Positions 1 through 5,790 of a stretch of DNA of 8,439 nucleotides are shown here, piece by piece. Every line of letters begins with the position of its first letter. Position 1 is the stretch's first letter. This DNA comes from JBFJVD01 sp041624375 (GTDB taxonomy: Bacteria > Chloroflexota > Anaerolineae > Anaerolineales > E44-bin32): contig JBFJVD010000130.1 in NCBI GenBank assembly GCA_041624375.1, positions 1 to 8,439 on the forward strand, in the 5' to 3' direction. Below the pieces are notes generated by a model. The model made no database searches. It was not told the origin of the DNA and saw only the letters and a list, made by a program, of their open reading frames with translations. A program made the translations under genes and the position numbers.

Positions 1-201
1 ACGTTCACCGAGCAGTGCGAGAACGAGGACATCATCACCGGAGACTGGAGGCCGCTGAACCTGGAGGCGCCGCCGGTCTCATTCCCACGGCCCACCTCGC
101 TTTTGGTGGAGGGATGCACGGAACAGGGAGGCGCGTTTGCGGACAAATCGCTCGGCTTGTGGCGGGTGGACGAACTCCCGGGTTGGCCCGCGACCGGGTG
201 A
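1..201 (+). CDS. C-terminal fragment, possibly class I SAM-dependent methyltransferase
   Basis: An open frame enters from the left edge and ends at TGA 199-201, giving the last 66 residues of a protein. The tail reads as real protein: a CENEDIITGDWRPLNLEAPP stretch, then Pro-rich sequence, then EGCTEQGGAFADKSLGLWR near the end. From memory, such endings (W-R-P-x-N-L, E-G-C-T-E-x-G-G, DKSLGLW) occur at the C-terminus of some uncharacterised bacterial class I SAM-dependent methyltransferases. No SAM-binding motif lies inside the window, so this family call is tentative. A strong hairpin starts two bases after the stop, which fits the end of a transcription unit. No start codon is visible because the gene begins outside the window. 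The reading frame is well supported by its composition and by ending just before the hairpin; the function is not. Confidence 0.5.
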   Translation, partial: TFTEQCENEDIITGDWRPLNLEAPPVSFPRPTSLLVEGCTEQGGAFADKSLGLWRVDELPGWPATG

Positions 202-203
202 GC

Positions 204-238
204 GCCGCCCGGGGCCGGTTGCCGCGGGCCCCGGCGGC
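204..238 (+). terminator. GC-rich hairpin after the methyltransferase-like gene
   Basis: Bases 204-216 pair with 227-238: GCCGCC and GGGGCC on the left (separated by one bulged C at 210) match GGCCCC and GGCGGC on the right, giving 12 G-C pairs around a 10-nt loop. It begins two bases after the TGA at 199-201. There is no T-tract after it, so it is not a classical intrinsic terminator, but its position directly behind a stop codon suggests transcription termination or 3'-end protection. It makes it likely that 202-308 is intergenic rather than coding. Confidence 0.5.
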
Positions 239-308
239 TCGCAGCTTACCCCCAACGACCACCGTGATGCCGATCCATGTCTGAGAACCACCCCAACCCG
301 ATCCTCCA

Positions 309-2171
309 GTGGAATTCCCGGACCCGGATCCGCCGGCGGATGAGGCCGTTCTGATGGCGGAGCGTTTGCGCGAGACGGATGTGCCGATTGCCGATCCAAT
401 CGAGATCACCCGCCGCTTGCTGGGCATCGAGGACATCCCGCGTATGCTCGCGGAGAATCCTCCACCGGTCGAACCGGGTACGGTCCAGACGTTCTGGGCC
501 AGCGACGTCGACGAGAACACCAACTTTCAGGTCGACGCCGAATTGGTCTACGCGACCGAACATGTCTACTTCTGGGTGGATCAATCTGCCAGCTATGATT
601 TCGATGACGTCAAGGCGCTGGTCGACACATTCGAAGATGAGATCTACCCAACCGTGCGTTCGTTCTTCGGGAGCGAGTGGACGCCCGGTGTCGACGGCGA
701 TCCACATCTGTACATGCTGTATGCCCACGGCCTGGGGTTTTCGGTCGCCGGCTATTTCTCCTCGGTTGACTCCTACTCGCCGCTGGTCCACGAGTATTCC
801 AACGGCCATGAGATGTTCTATCTGAGCGCCGACAACGTGGGACTTAATGAAGCCTATACCTATGGGGTCCTGGCCCACGAATTCCAGCATATGGTGCACT
901 GGAACCTGGATCCGAACGAGGAGACCTGGATGAACGAAGGGTTGTCCGAGCTGGCGACTCTGCTTACTGGGTACGACCTCGGGGGGTTCGATTCGGCCTT
1001 CGCGCGCCGACCCGACCTGACCCTCACCTATTGGCCGTCCGGGCCGGGCGGCTCGGGAGCCAACTACGGGCAATCGTTCCTCTTCCTGGCATACTTCCTC
1101 GAACGCTTCGGCAACGAGGCCACCCAGCAGCTCGTCGCCGACCCGGAGAACGGGCTGGATTCGATTGATGAGACACTGCGTCGGATCGACGCAGTCGACC
1201 CCCAGTCCGGGGCACCCATCCGTGCCGACGATCTGTTCCTCGATTGGGCTGTGACGCTGCTGCTCAACGACCCGGGCGCAGCGGACGGTCGCTATGCGTA
1301 TCGCACCTACCGCAGCGCGCCGCCGGCGGGGATCGGCGACCGTTTCCGTGATTGTCCGGTGGACGCTCAGACCCGTGAGGTGAGCCAGTACGGCTTCGAC
1401 ATCATTGAGCTGACCTGCCCAGGCGACCATCTTCTGAGGTTTGAAGGCGCGCAGAGCGTCAAGGTGGTGCCGGCCGATCCGCATTCTGGTGACTATGCCT
1501 TCTGGTCGAATCGGGGCGACGAGTCCAACATGACCCTGACGCAGACGTTCGACTTCCGCGGGGTGGAGGCGCCGATCGAGTTCTCCTACTGGGTTTGGTA
1601 CGACATCGAGGAAGGCTGGGACTATCTCTATCTGGAGGCGTCGGCAGATGGCGGCGAAACCTGGGAGATCCTGACCACGCCCTCCGGCACGGACGAGGAT
1701 CCATCCGGCAATTCGTACGGTTGGGCCTACAACGGATACAGCGGGGGCGGCGACACCCCTCGCTGGATCCAGGAAACAGTTGATCTCTCAGCGTACGCAG
1801 GTGAGCAGACCACGCTTCGCTTCGAATACATTACCGACGCGGCGGTCAATGGTGAAGGCCTGCTGCTCGACGACCTGTCGATTGAGGCGATCGATTATGA
1901 GGAAGGGTTCGAATCCGGCGACGGCGGCTGGGAGGCAGCCGGCTTTCTCCGCCTGTACAACCAGCTGCCCCAGACCTTCCGCCTGGCACTCGTTGAGGTC
2001 GGAGGCGAGACGCGAGTGCGAACGATCGAGCTCGACGAAGCCGGAACCGCTGAGATCGATGTTGAGCTCGGCGGCGCGTATGAAGCTGCCTACCTGGTGG
2101 TTGTTGGGACCACGCGCGGTTCGTGGCAGCCGGCACCCTATCGCTTCGCAGTCCCGGCGCTTGAACGCTGA
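309..2171 (+). CDS. Zinc metallopeptidase (HEFQH gluzincin-like) with immune inhibitor A-type C-terminal module; no signal peptide
   Basis: Predicted zinc endopeptidase of 620 aa from GTG 309. The zinc site is visible: HEFQH at residues 190-194 (two His ligands, Glu191 as base), then WMNEGLSELA with Glu210 as likely third ligand. The HEFQHM...WxNEGLSE form resembles the M30 (hyicolysin-like) group more than M6, which has HExGHxxGLxH. Residues about 390-530 form a jelly-roll-like module (HSGDYAFWSNRGD, WYDIEEGWDYLYLEAS, DDLSIEA) of the kind found in immune inhibitor A proteins; about 531-620 is a further beta-rich domain. Only two cysteines are present (349 and 370), a plausible disulfide, so an extracellular protein is expected. 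However, no signal peptide is encoded: the N-terminus is a Pro/Asp linker. The GTG has no RBS. An in-frame ATG at 354 has GGATGAGG 8 nt upstream and may be the start used. Likely 5'-truncated. Peptidase call strong, start uncertain. Confidence 0.85.
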   Translation: MEFPDPDPPADEAVLMAERLRETDVPIADPIEITRRLLGIEDIPRMLAENPPPVEPGTVQTFWASDVDENTNFQVDAELVYATEHVYFWVDQSASYDFDDVKALVDTFEDEIYPTVRSFFGSEWTPGVDGDPHLYMLYAHGLGFSVAGYFSSVDSYSPLVHEYSNGHEMFYLSADNVGLNEAYTYGVLAHEFQHMVHWNLDPNEETWMNEGLSELATLLTGYDLGGFDSAFARRPDLTLTYWPSGPGGSGANYGQSFLFLAYFLERFGNEATQQLVADPENGLDSIDETLRRIDAVDPQSGAPIRADDLFLDWAVTLLLNDPGAADGRYAYRTYRSAPPAGIGDRFRDCPVDAQTREVSQYGFDIIELTCPGDHLLRFEGAQSVKVVPADPHSGDYAFWSNRGDESNMTLTQTFDFRGVEAPIEFSYWVWYDIEEGWDYLYLEASADGGETWEILTTPSGTDEDPSGNSYGWAYNGYSGGGDTPRWIQETVDLSAYAGEQTTLRFEYITDAAVNGEGLLLDDLSIEAIDYEEGFESGDGGWEAAGFLRLYNQLPQTFRLALVEVGGETRVRTIELDEAGTAEIDVELGGAYEAAYLVVVGTTRGSWQPAPYRFAVPALER

Positions 2172-2223
2172 TCCAGCAACACGCCTTCGAACCACCGGCG
2201 AGCGATCTACCTTCTTGGCGGGT

Positions 2224-2442
2224 TTAGTCTGCCGCCCCGGCGCGCATCGCCGCCAGCTGGGCTTCTAGCTCCTGCCTGCGGTCCACGTACGCCTGCTCAA
2301 TCTCGCCGCGGACACCAGCTATCTTCTCTCGGGCGCGGTTCTTCAGCTCCTGGCCGGACGCCGGTGCCAGCAGGAGCGCGGCGACTGAGCCGACCAGCGC
2401 GCCAATGAACGCGCCGGCGATGAAATTCATGGATCGGCGCAA
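2224..2442 (-). CDS. YtxH-like small membrane protein
   Basis: A 72-aa protein starting MRRSMNFIAGAFIGALVGSV. Residues about 5-25 form one Gly/Ala-rich transmembrane helix, followed by LLLAPASGQELKNR and a charged, probably helical tail (about 35-68, rich in Arg, Glu and Gln). This is the usual layout of YtxH-domain proteins: an N-terminal glycine-rich helix, an APxSG(x)E(x)R motif and a coiled tail. The family is linked to the general stress response in Bacillus, but its biochemical role is unknown. The TTG at 2442-2440 is chosen because GGGAGGTG lies 7 nt upstream and because Chloroflexota relatives, as I recall them, begin MRR. An internal ATG at 2430-2428 and an ATG at 2487 are poorer choices: the first is too far from the RBS and the second has none. 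It converges on the peptidase gene and diverges from dtd. Confidence 0.8.
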   Translation of the reverse strand: MRRSMNFIAGAFIGALVGSVAALLLAPASGQELKNRAREKIAGVRGEIEQAYVDRRQELEAQLAAMRAGAAD

Positions 2443-2447
2443 GGGTT

Positions 2448-2455
2448 CACCTCCC
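2448..2455 (-). promoter_or_regulatory. Ribosome binding site that decides a TTG start
   Basis: The minus strand reads GGGAGGTG here, with the GGAGG core at 2454-2450, 7 nt before TTG 2442-2440. The downstream ATG at 2430 would be 19 nt away, so the RBS favours the TTG start of the YtxH-like gene. Confidence 0.7.
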
Positions 2456-2539
2456 ACATATTCGCCTGTGCACCACGAGTGTAACATCGAAGCAGGCTAG
2501 CGTCGCCATCGTTTGTGGAATCTTGATCAGGAGCATGCC

Positions 2540-2989
2540 ATGAGGGCTGTCTTGCAGCGGGTGCGGCGGGGAAGCGTGCAGGTGGGCGAGGAACGCGTCG
2601 CGGACATCGGCCGCGGTCTCGTCATCCTGCTGGGCGTGGGGCCGGCCGACACGAAGCAAGAAGCCCGCTGGCTGGCCGAGAAATGCGCGGTGCTGCGAAT
2701 CTTCGAGGACGACCAGGGGAAGACCAACCTCTCGCTCCAGGATGTTGGCGGGGCGGCGCTGGTCGTTTCCCAGTTCACCCTCTATGCCGACACGAACAAG
2801 GGCCGGCGCCCCAGTTTCATTCGTGCCGCGCCGCCGGAGGTCGCCGAGCCGCTGGTGGAGCGGTTTGCGGCTGTGCTGCGCGAGCAGGGCATCCCTACCC
2901 AGCTGGGGCGCTTCGGGGCGCACATGCTGGTGGAGATCGAGAACGACGGGCCGGTGACAATCATCATGGAGCGCAACGCGGGCGAGTGA
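2540..2989 (+). CDS. dtd: D-aminoacyl-tRNA deacylase (DTD)
   Basis: Cytoplasmic homodimeric proofreading enzyme that hydrolyses the ester bond of D-aminoacyl-tRNAs (and glycyl-tRNA(Ala)), releasing free tRNA and the D-amino acid. The 149 aa match the usual length of about 145-150. It opens with MRAVLQRVRRGSV, the typical DTD N-terminus (M-R-x-V-x-Q-R-V). The two signature motifs are intact: SQFTL at residues 77-81 and the cross-subunit Gly-cisPro motif in NDGPVT, with GPVT at 137-140. KGxRPSF, here KGRRPSF at 87-93, is also present. The ATG at 2540 is chosen because AGGAG lies at 2529-2533, 6 nt upstream; an in-frame ATG at 2513 adds nine residues that DTD proteins lack. Divergent from the YtxH-like gene across a 97-bp gap and convergent with the PyrD-like gene. 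Identification is secure. Confidence 0.96.
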   Translation: MRAVLQRVRRGSVQVGEERVADIGRGLVILLGVGPADTKQEARWLAEKCAVLRIFEDDQGKTNLSLQDVGGAALVVSQFTLYADTNKGRRPSFIRAAPPEVAEPLVERFAAVLREQGIPTQLGRFGAHMLVEIENDGPVTIIMERNAGE

Positions 2990-2998
2990 TCCCCATTG

Positions 2999-3033
2999 GA
3001 GCTTCCCGGAAGCTCTAAGCTTCCGGGAAGCTC
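2999..3033. terminator. Perfect 16-bp inverted repeat between convergent genes
   Basis: Bases 2999-3014 (GAGCTTCCCGGAAGCT) are the exact reverse complement of 3018-3033, with a 3-nt CTA loop at 3015-3017. It lies 9 bp after the dtd stop. The loop is the TAG stop codon of the convergent PyrD-like gene, whose last five codons are the right arm. Each arm is also a palindrome in itself (AGCTTCC-C-GGAAGCT), so two small hairpins or one long one could form. Neither side has a T-tract. A bidirectional terminator or 3'-end stabiliser is the simplest reading. Confidence 0.65.
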
Positions 3034-3815
3034 AGGAAGCCTTCCTCGATCGCCTCGGGTTCAGTCCACAGTACGGCATCAAGGGTCACCGCGACGGCGC
3101 CTGCAGCGAGCAGCGCCTCGGCCGCCGCGCGGGAGTACACGCCGCTGCCAGCGATCAGCGGACATGCGAGATTGCCCGCCAGGCGCCGGACCGATTCAAG
3201 CGCTTGCGGGTAAAGCGCAGGACCGTAAAGCCGGGCGCTTTGCGCATCGCCGTCTTCGCGGGGGAACGCCCCGCGCGCAGGCCCCAGTGAAATGGCGTTT
3301 GCCCCCGCCGCAGCGGCTTCCTGAGCAAGACCCGGTTCGACGCCGACTGGCAGTTGGACGATCAGCGGGAGTTCGCCCCGCGCGGCGGCCTGGATGAGCT
3401 CGAGCCCGGCCCCAGGTTCCGACTCGGGCAAGCCGAGCTGAACTGCAGCCACCGAATCCAACGCTTCAAGCGCGCGCACCAGGTCCGCCGCTTCCTCCGC
3501 AGTCTGGGGGATCAGGTGGACGATCACGGGCACCGGCATCCGCGCCCAGCGCCGCCGGTTGGCGCGCACCACCGCCCGCAGGCCGGGGTTCGGCAGGCCG
3601 GTGTGCAGCATGAATCCTCCCGCGAATGGGGCAAATCGGGGTCCGCCCGCCGACGTGCGCGGCCGCCGGCTCACCGGGTGCGTGACAAACGCCCCCAGCG
3701 CATCCAGGCGGATCCAGCGGCTCAGCTCCTCGGCGTAGCCCAGCGTACCGGCCGCGTTCAAGAAGGGGCGCGCCAGAACGAGCTCCCGCTTCCCCGCCGA
3801 AATCACCCTCGCCAT
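3015..3815 (-). CDS. PyrD-like flavoprotein lacking dihydroorotate dehydrogenase catalytic residues
   Basis: A 266-aa TIM-barrel protein of the class 1 dihydroorotate dehydrogenase family (usual length about 300). The framework is clear: AAGTLGYAEEL at 21-31 (ASGTFGYGEEY in PyrD), GAFVTHPVSRRPR at 41-53 (GAIVTKGTTLEPR), FMLHTGLPNPGL at 68-79 (GMLNSIGLQNPGL), YGPALYPQAL at 197-206 (SGPAIKPVAL) and PLIAGSGVYS at 219-228 (PIIGMGGV). The catalytic residues are not kept. The Lys of the TKGTT motif is His46, the NISCPN motif with the catalytic Cys is replaced by QLGLPES (126-132), and the second Lys (VKLSPN) is Gln154. Dihydroorotate oxidation is therefore unlikely. The start has GAGG 6 nt upstream. 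It lies 31 bp behind the PyrK-like gene, the usual pyrK-pyrD order, so the two probably form a complex. The family call is firm; the function is unknown. Confidence 0.8.
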   Translation of the reverse strand: MARVISAGKRELVLARPFLNAAGTLGYAEELSRWIRLDALGAFVTHPVSRRPRTSAGGPRFAPFAGGFMLHTGLPNPGLRAVVRANRRRWARMPVPVIVHLIPQTAEEAADLVRALEALDSVAAVQLGLPESEPGAGLELIQAAARGELPLIVQLPVGVEPGLAQEAAAAGANAISLGPARGAFPREDGDAQSARLYGPALYPQALESVRRLAGNLACPLIAGSGVYSRAAAEALLAAGAVAVTLDAVLWTEPEAIEEGFLSFPEA

Positions 3816-3846
3816 TCAGGACCTCGCACAGATTGCCTCAGGCTCT

Positions 3847-4515
3847 TCATGACACGCCTCGTGGGGCGCGAAAGACCGGGCCGTCCACGCAGGCCAGCAG
3901 CTGGCGGCGGCCTACCCGGAAGGCGCAGGCGCCGCAGACGCCAAGCCCGCAAGGCAGCGGCGTGATCCACTGGATCTGGACCTCGGCGGAGCGGATCGTT
4001 TCTGCTGTGTCGCTGAGGAGCGCCTGCAGACCTCCGGCGTCCACCGAACACGCAACATAGTCGGCCCATGGGAGCGCATCGTCGAGCGACTGGGCTCGCT
4101 CAACCTCTGGCGGCAGATCTGCTGGCCAGGGATCGCTCCATAAGGAGATGGCGGCCCCCGCAGCCGAGCCGGCGGGGATCAACGGGAGCAGCGGGCCTGT
4201 GGAGGTGCCCAATGCGATCAGCAGCCATCGGCTCGCTTGCGGAGGCAGCGCGAAGCCCTTCCCGATCGGGCCGAGCAGATCCAGCGGTTGGCCGGGGCGC
4301 CAACCGGTTTCCGTCGGCAACTCGGCGAGAAAGGAATCGGTGCCGATGTGAAAGGGGTACAGCGGCAGCCGCACCGGCTGCTGAGCCTCTGGGACAAGCG
4401 CAAGAAACGCCTGTCCAGGGACAGGCAAGAAGCGTGCGGGGAGAACGATGCGCGCACCGGCGAGACCGGTTGGCGCACGAAGCAAGGATTCGACGATCGC
4501 CTGTACGCGCCGCAT
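3847..4515 (-). CDS. PyrK-like 2Fe-2S electron-transfer subunit
   Basis: A 222-aa protein resembling the electron-transfer subunit of class 1B dihydroorotate dehydrogenase (PyrK, usually about 250-260 aa), which carries FAD and a 2Fe-2S cluster and passes electrons from PyrD to NAD+. The C-terminal cluster motif is intact: Cys189, Cys194, Cys197 and Cys209 (C-x4-C-x2-C-x11-C) followed by DGPVF, as in PyrK. The FAD-binding R-x-x-S type motif (RRPLSI in PyrK) is weak here: VRLPLYP at 48-54. The nucleotide-binding stretch LLIALGTSTGPLLPL (98-112) replaces the usual GGGIGxxP. The ATG at 4515 has AGGA 7 nt upstream; the ATG at 4530 has no RBS. First gene of the operon with the PyrD-like gene and divergent from the SPFH gene. 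No other pyrimidine gene is nearby. Confident of family and cluster, not of the electron acceptor. Confidence 0.82.
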   Translation of the reverse strand: MRRVQAIVESLLRAPTGLAGARIVLPARFLPVPGQAFLALVPEAQQPVRLPLYPFHIGTDSFLAELPTETGWRPGQPLDLLGPIGKGFALPPQASRWLLIALGTSTGPLLPLIPAGSAAGAAISLWSDPWPADLPPEVERAQSLDDALPWADYVACSVDAGGLQALLSDTAETIRSAEVQIQWITPLPCGLGVCGACAFRVGRRQLLACVDGPVFRAPRGVS

Positions 4516-4583
4516 GGCGCATCCTAGCATGTCAACCGCGGCAGGACAATGTCAGCCTGCCGTCCGCTGCCTCCCGGCAGGCG

Positions 4584-4592
4584 TGCTATAAT
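4584..4592 (+). promoter_or_regulatory. Extended -10 promoter of the SPFH gene
   Basis: TGCTATAAT is a perfect extended -10 element (TGn plus consensus TATAAT). The -35 position about 17 bp upstream (CCGCTG) has no consensus, which is common for extended -10 promoters. The start site is predicted near 4598-4600, giving a leader of about 50 nt before GTG 4648. Confidence 0.6.
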
Positions 4593-4593
4593 C

Positions 4594-4622
4594 TGCGACG
4601 CCCCTCGAATAGGGGCGTCGCA
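4594..4622 (+). promoter_or_regulatory. Leader hairpin at the predicted transcript 5' end
   Basis: Bases 4594-4605 (TGCGACGCCCCT) pair perfectly with 4611-4622 around a 5-nt CGAAT loop. The repeat begins two bases after the -10 box and spans the predicted start site, so the mRNA would begin inside its left arm and keep a stem of about 6-8 bp at its extreme 5' end. It could protect the mRNA from 5'-end-dependent decay, or as DNA could be an operator overlapping +1. Bases 4623-4636 separate it from the RBS. Confidence 0.55.
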
Positions 4623-4647
4623 TCTGCACTGAATTGAGGAGGCGATT

Positions 4648-5697
4648 GTGAATATCGCTGAAATGTTGCGCGGCTTCACCACCATCTTATGGGTTGGCGT
4701 CTTCGCTGTGATGCTGATCGCGGTCGTTCGCGCGGCCCGTGGCAGCCCCTTCCGCGCTGCGGGACGGATCGTTATCATCGGCGTTGTGATTGCACTTGTG
4801 CTCACCGTCGTGAGCGCCGGCCTGGTCTTTATTCAGCCGGAGCAGCGAGGTGTTGTCATCTCCGCATTCGCTGAGAAAGGCTATCGGGAGCCTGCGCTGA
4901 CGCCGGGCCTTCATTATGTCTTCCCATTTGCGGAGAACGTCATCACCTATCCGATTAGCCGCCAGACCTACACGATGTCGATCGCCTCGGACGAAGGTCA
5001 GATCCGCGGTGACGACTCAGTGGCGGCGCGCACGGCCGATGGACAGGAAGTCTTTATCGACGCCTCGGTGATCTTTGCCGTTGACCCGAACGCGGTCATC
5101 CAGGTCCATATTGCCTGGCAGAGCCGCTACGCCGATGACCTGGTGCGGCCCCTGGCACGCGGCATCATCCGTGACCAAGCCGCCCAGTTCGATGTGGCCG
5201 AAATCGTGAGCGAGAAACGCTTCGATCTGATCGAAGAAATCCAGGTCCGGCTTGGTGAAAAGCTGGACGAAAACGGCATTATCCTGGTGGATTTTGTCCT
5301 GCGTAACATCACCTTCACCCCTGAATACGCCGCTTCGGTAGAGCAGAAACAGATTGCCGAACAGCGTGCGCAGGAGGCCCAGCTGACCGTCGAGCAGCGC
5401 CGGCAAGAGGCGGAGCAGGCGCGGCAGGTGGCGCAGGGTCAGGCAGACGCAGCCGTGATTGCCGCCGAGGGTCGCGCCGAGGCGCGGGTGATCGAAGCCG
5501 AAGCCGAGGCGCAGGCGCTTGAGCTGATCGCCGCCGCCTTGCGCGACAATCCGGACCTGCTGACTTTCGAGTACATCAAGCAGCTGGCGCCGGGCATCCG
5601 GGTGATGCTGGTGCCCAACGACAACCCGTTCCTGCTTCCGCTGCCGGCCCTGGAGGAGATTCCGGAAGCCGCGCCCTCGGAGCCAGGCAGCCAGTAG
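4648..5697 (+). CDS. SPFH/Band 7 (prohibitin-like) membrane protein
   Basis: A 349-aa membrane scaffold of the stomatin/prohibitin/flotillin superfamily; such proteins form large ring-like oligomers that organise membrane domains and often regulate membrane proteases. Two hydrophobic helices lie at about 11-30 and 40-62. The Band 7 domain follows from about 63 to 230: it starts IQPEQRGVVIS, then LTPGLHYVFPF (84-94), a typical SPFH turn, and DGQEVFIDASVIFAVDP (131-147). Residues about 230-295 are an Ala/Glu/Gln/Arg-rich coiled coil. The tail 296-349 has LLTFEYIKQLAPGIRVMLVP (304-323), similar to prohibitin-like ends, then Pro/Glu-rich sequence. GTG is the start: AGGAGG at 4637-4642 stands 5 nt before it. 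It has its own promoter and a downstream hairpin, so it appears monocistronic. No NfeD partner gene is in the window. The family call is secure; the client protein is unknown. Confidence 0.92.
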   Translation: MNIAEMLRGFTTILWVGVFAVMLIAVVRAARGSPFRAAGRIVIIGVVIALVLTVVSAGLVFIQPEQRGVVISAFAEKGYREPALTPGLHYVFPFAENVITYPISRQTYTMSIASDEGQIRGDDSVAARTADGQEVFIDASVIFAVDPNAVIQVHIAWQSRYADDLVRPLARGIIRDQAAQFDVAEIVSEKRFDLIEEIQVRLGEKLDENGIILVDFVLRNITFTPEYAASVEQKQIAEQRAQEAQLTVEQRRQEAEQARQVAQGQADAAVIAAEGRAEARVIEAEAEAQALELIAAALRDNPDLLTFEYIKQLAPGIRVMLVPNDNPFLLPLPALEEIPEAAPSEPGSQ

Positions 5698-5718
5698 TCC
5701 GTCGCTGGATCGAATGAT

Positions 5719-5756
5719 ACGGGCCTTGCCAATGATCAAGAATTGGCAAGGCCCGT
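5719..5756. terminator. 15-bp hairpin between convergent genes
   Basis: Bases 5719-5733 (ACGGGCCTTGCCAAT) pair perfectly with 5742-5756 around an 8-nt loop, GATCAAGA. It lies 21 bp after the SPFH stop and 34 bp from the stop of the convergent phosphodiesterase gene. No T-run follows on either strand. It probably ends transcription from both sides. Confidence 0.7.
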
Positions 5757-5790
5757 TGCATTACTGGGTACGGTGCTATTCTCCTGATCC

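Noticed and set aside
35..523. Minus-strand and other plus-strand open frames over 1-523
   Set aside because: Low-complexity Arg/Pro/Ala translations typical of GC-rich noncoding frames; none encodes the missing signal peptide of the peptidase.
246..1484. A 412-codon open frame on the minus strand opposite the metallopeptidase gene
   Set aside because: It is a shadow of the peptidase gene in GC-rich DNA: no recognisable motif, no RBS, and the opposite strand carries clear zinc-site and jelly-roll motifs.
2172..2223. A terminator between the convergent peptidase and YtxH-like genes
   Set aside because: Only 4-bp complementarities were found; no convincing stem.
2443..2539. Possible divergent promoters between the YtxH-like gene and dtd (for example TAACAT at 2482-2487)
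   Set aside because: No -10 with a matching -35 at proper spacing on either strand; too weak to call.
4516..4583. A TTGACA on the minus strand at 4535-4530 as promoter of the PyrK-like gene
   Set aside because: The -10 position would fall inside the coding sequence (CGGCGC), so it cannot serve the start at 4515.
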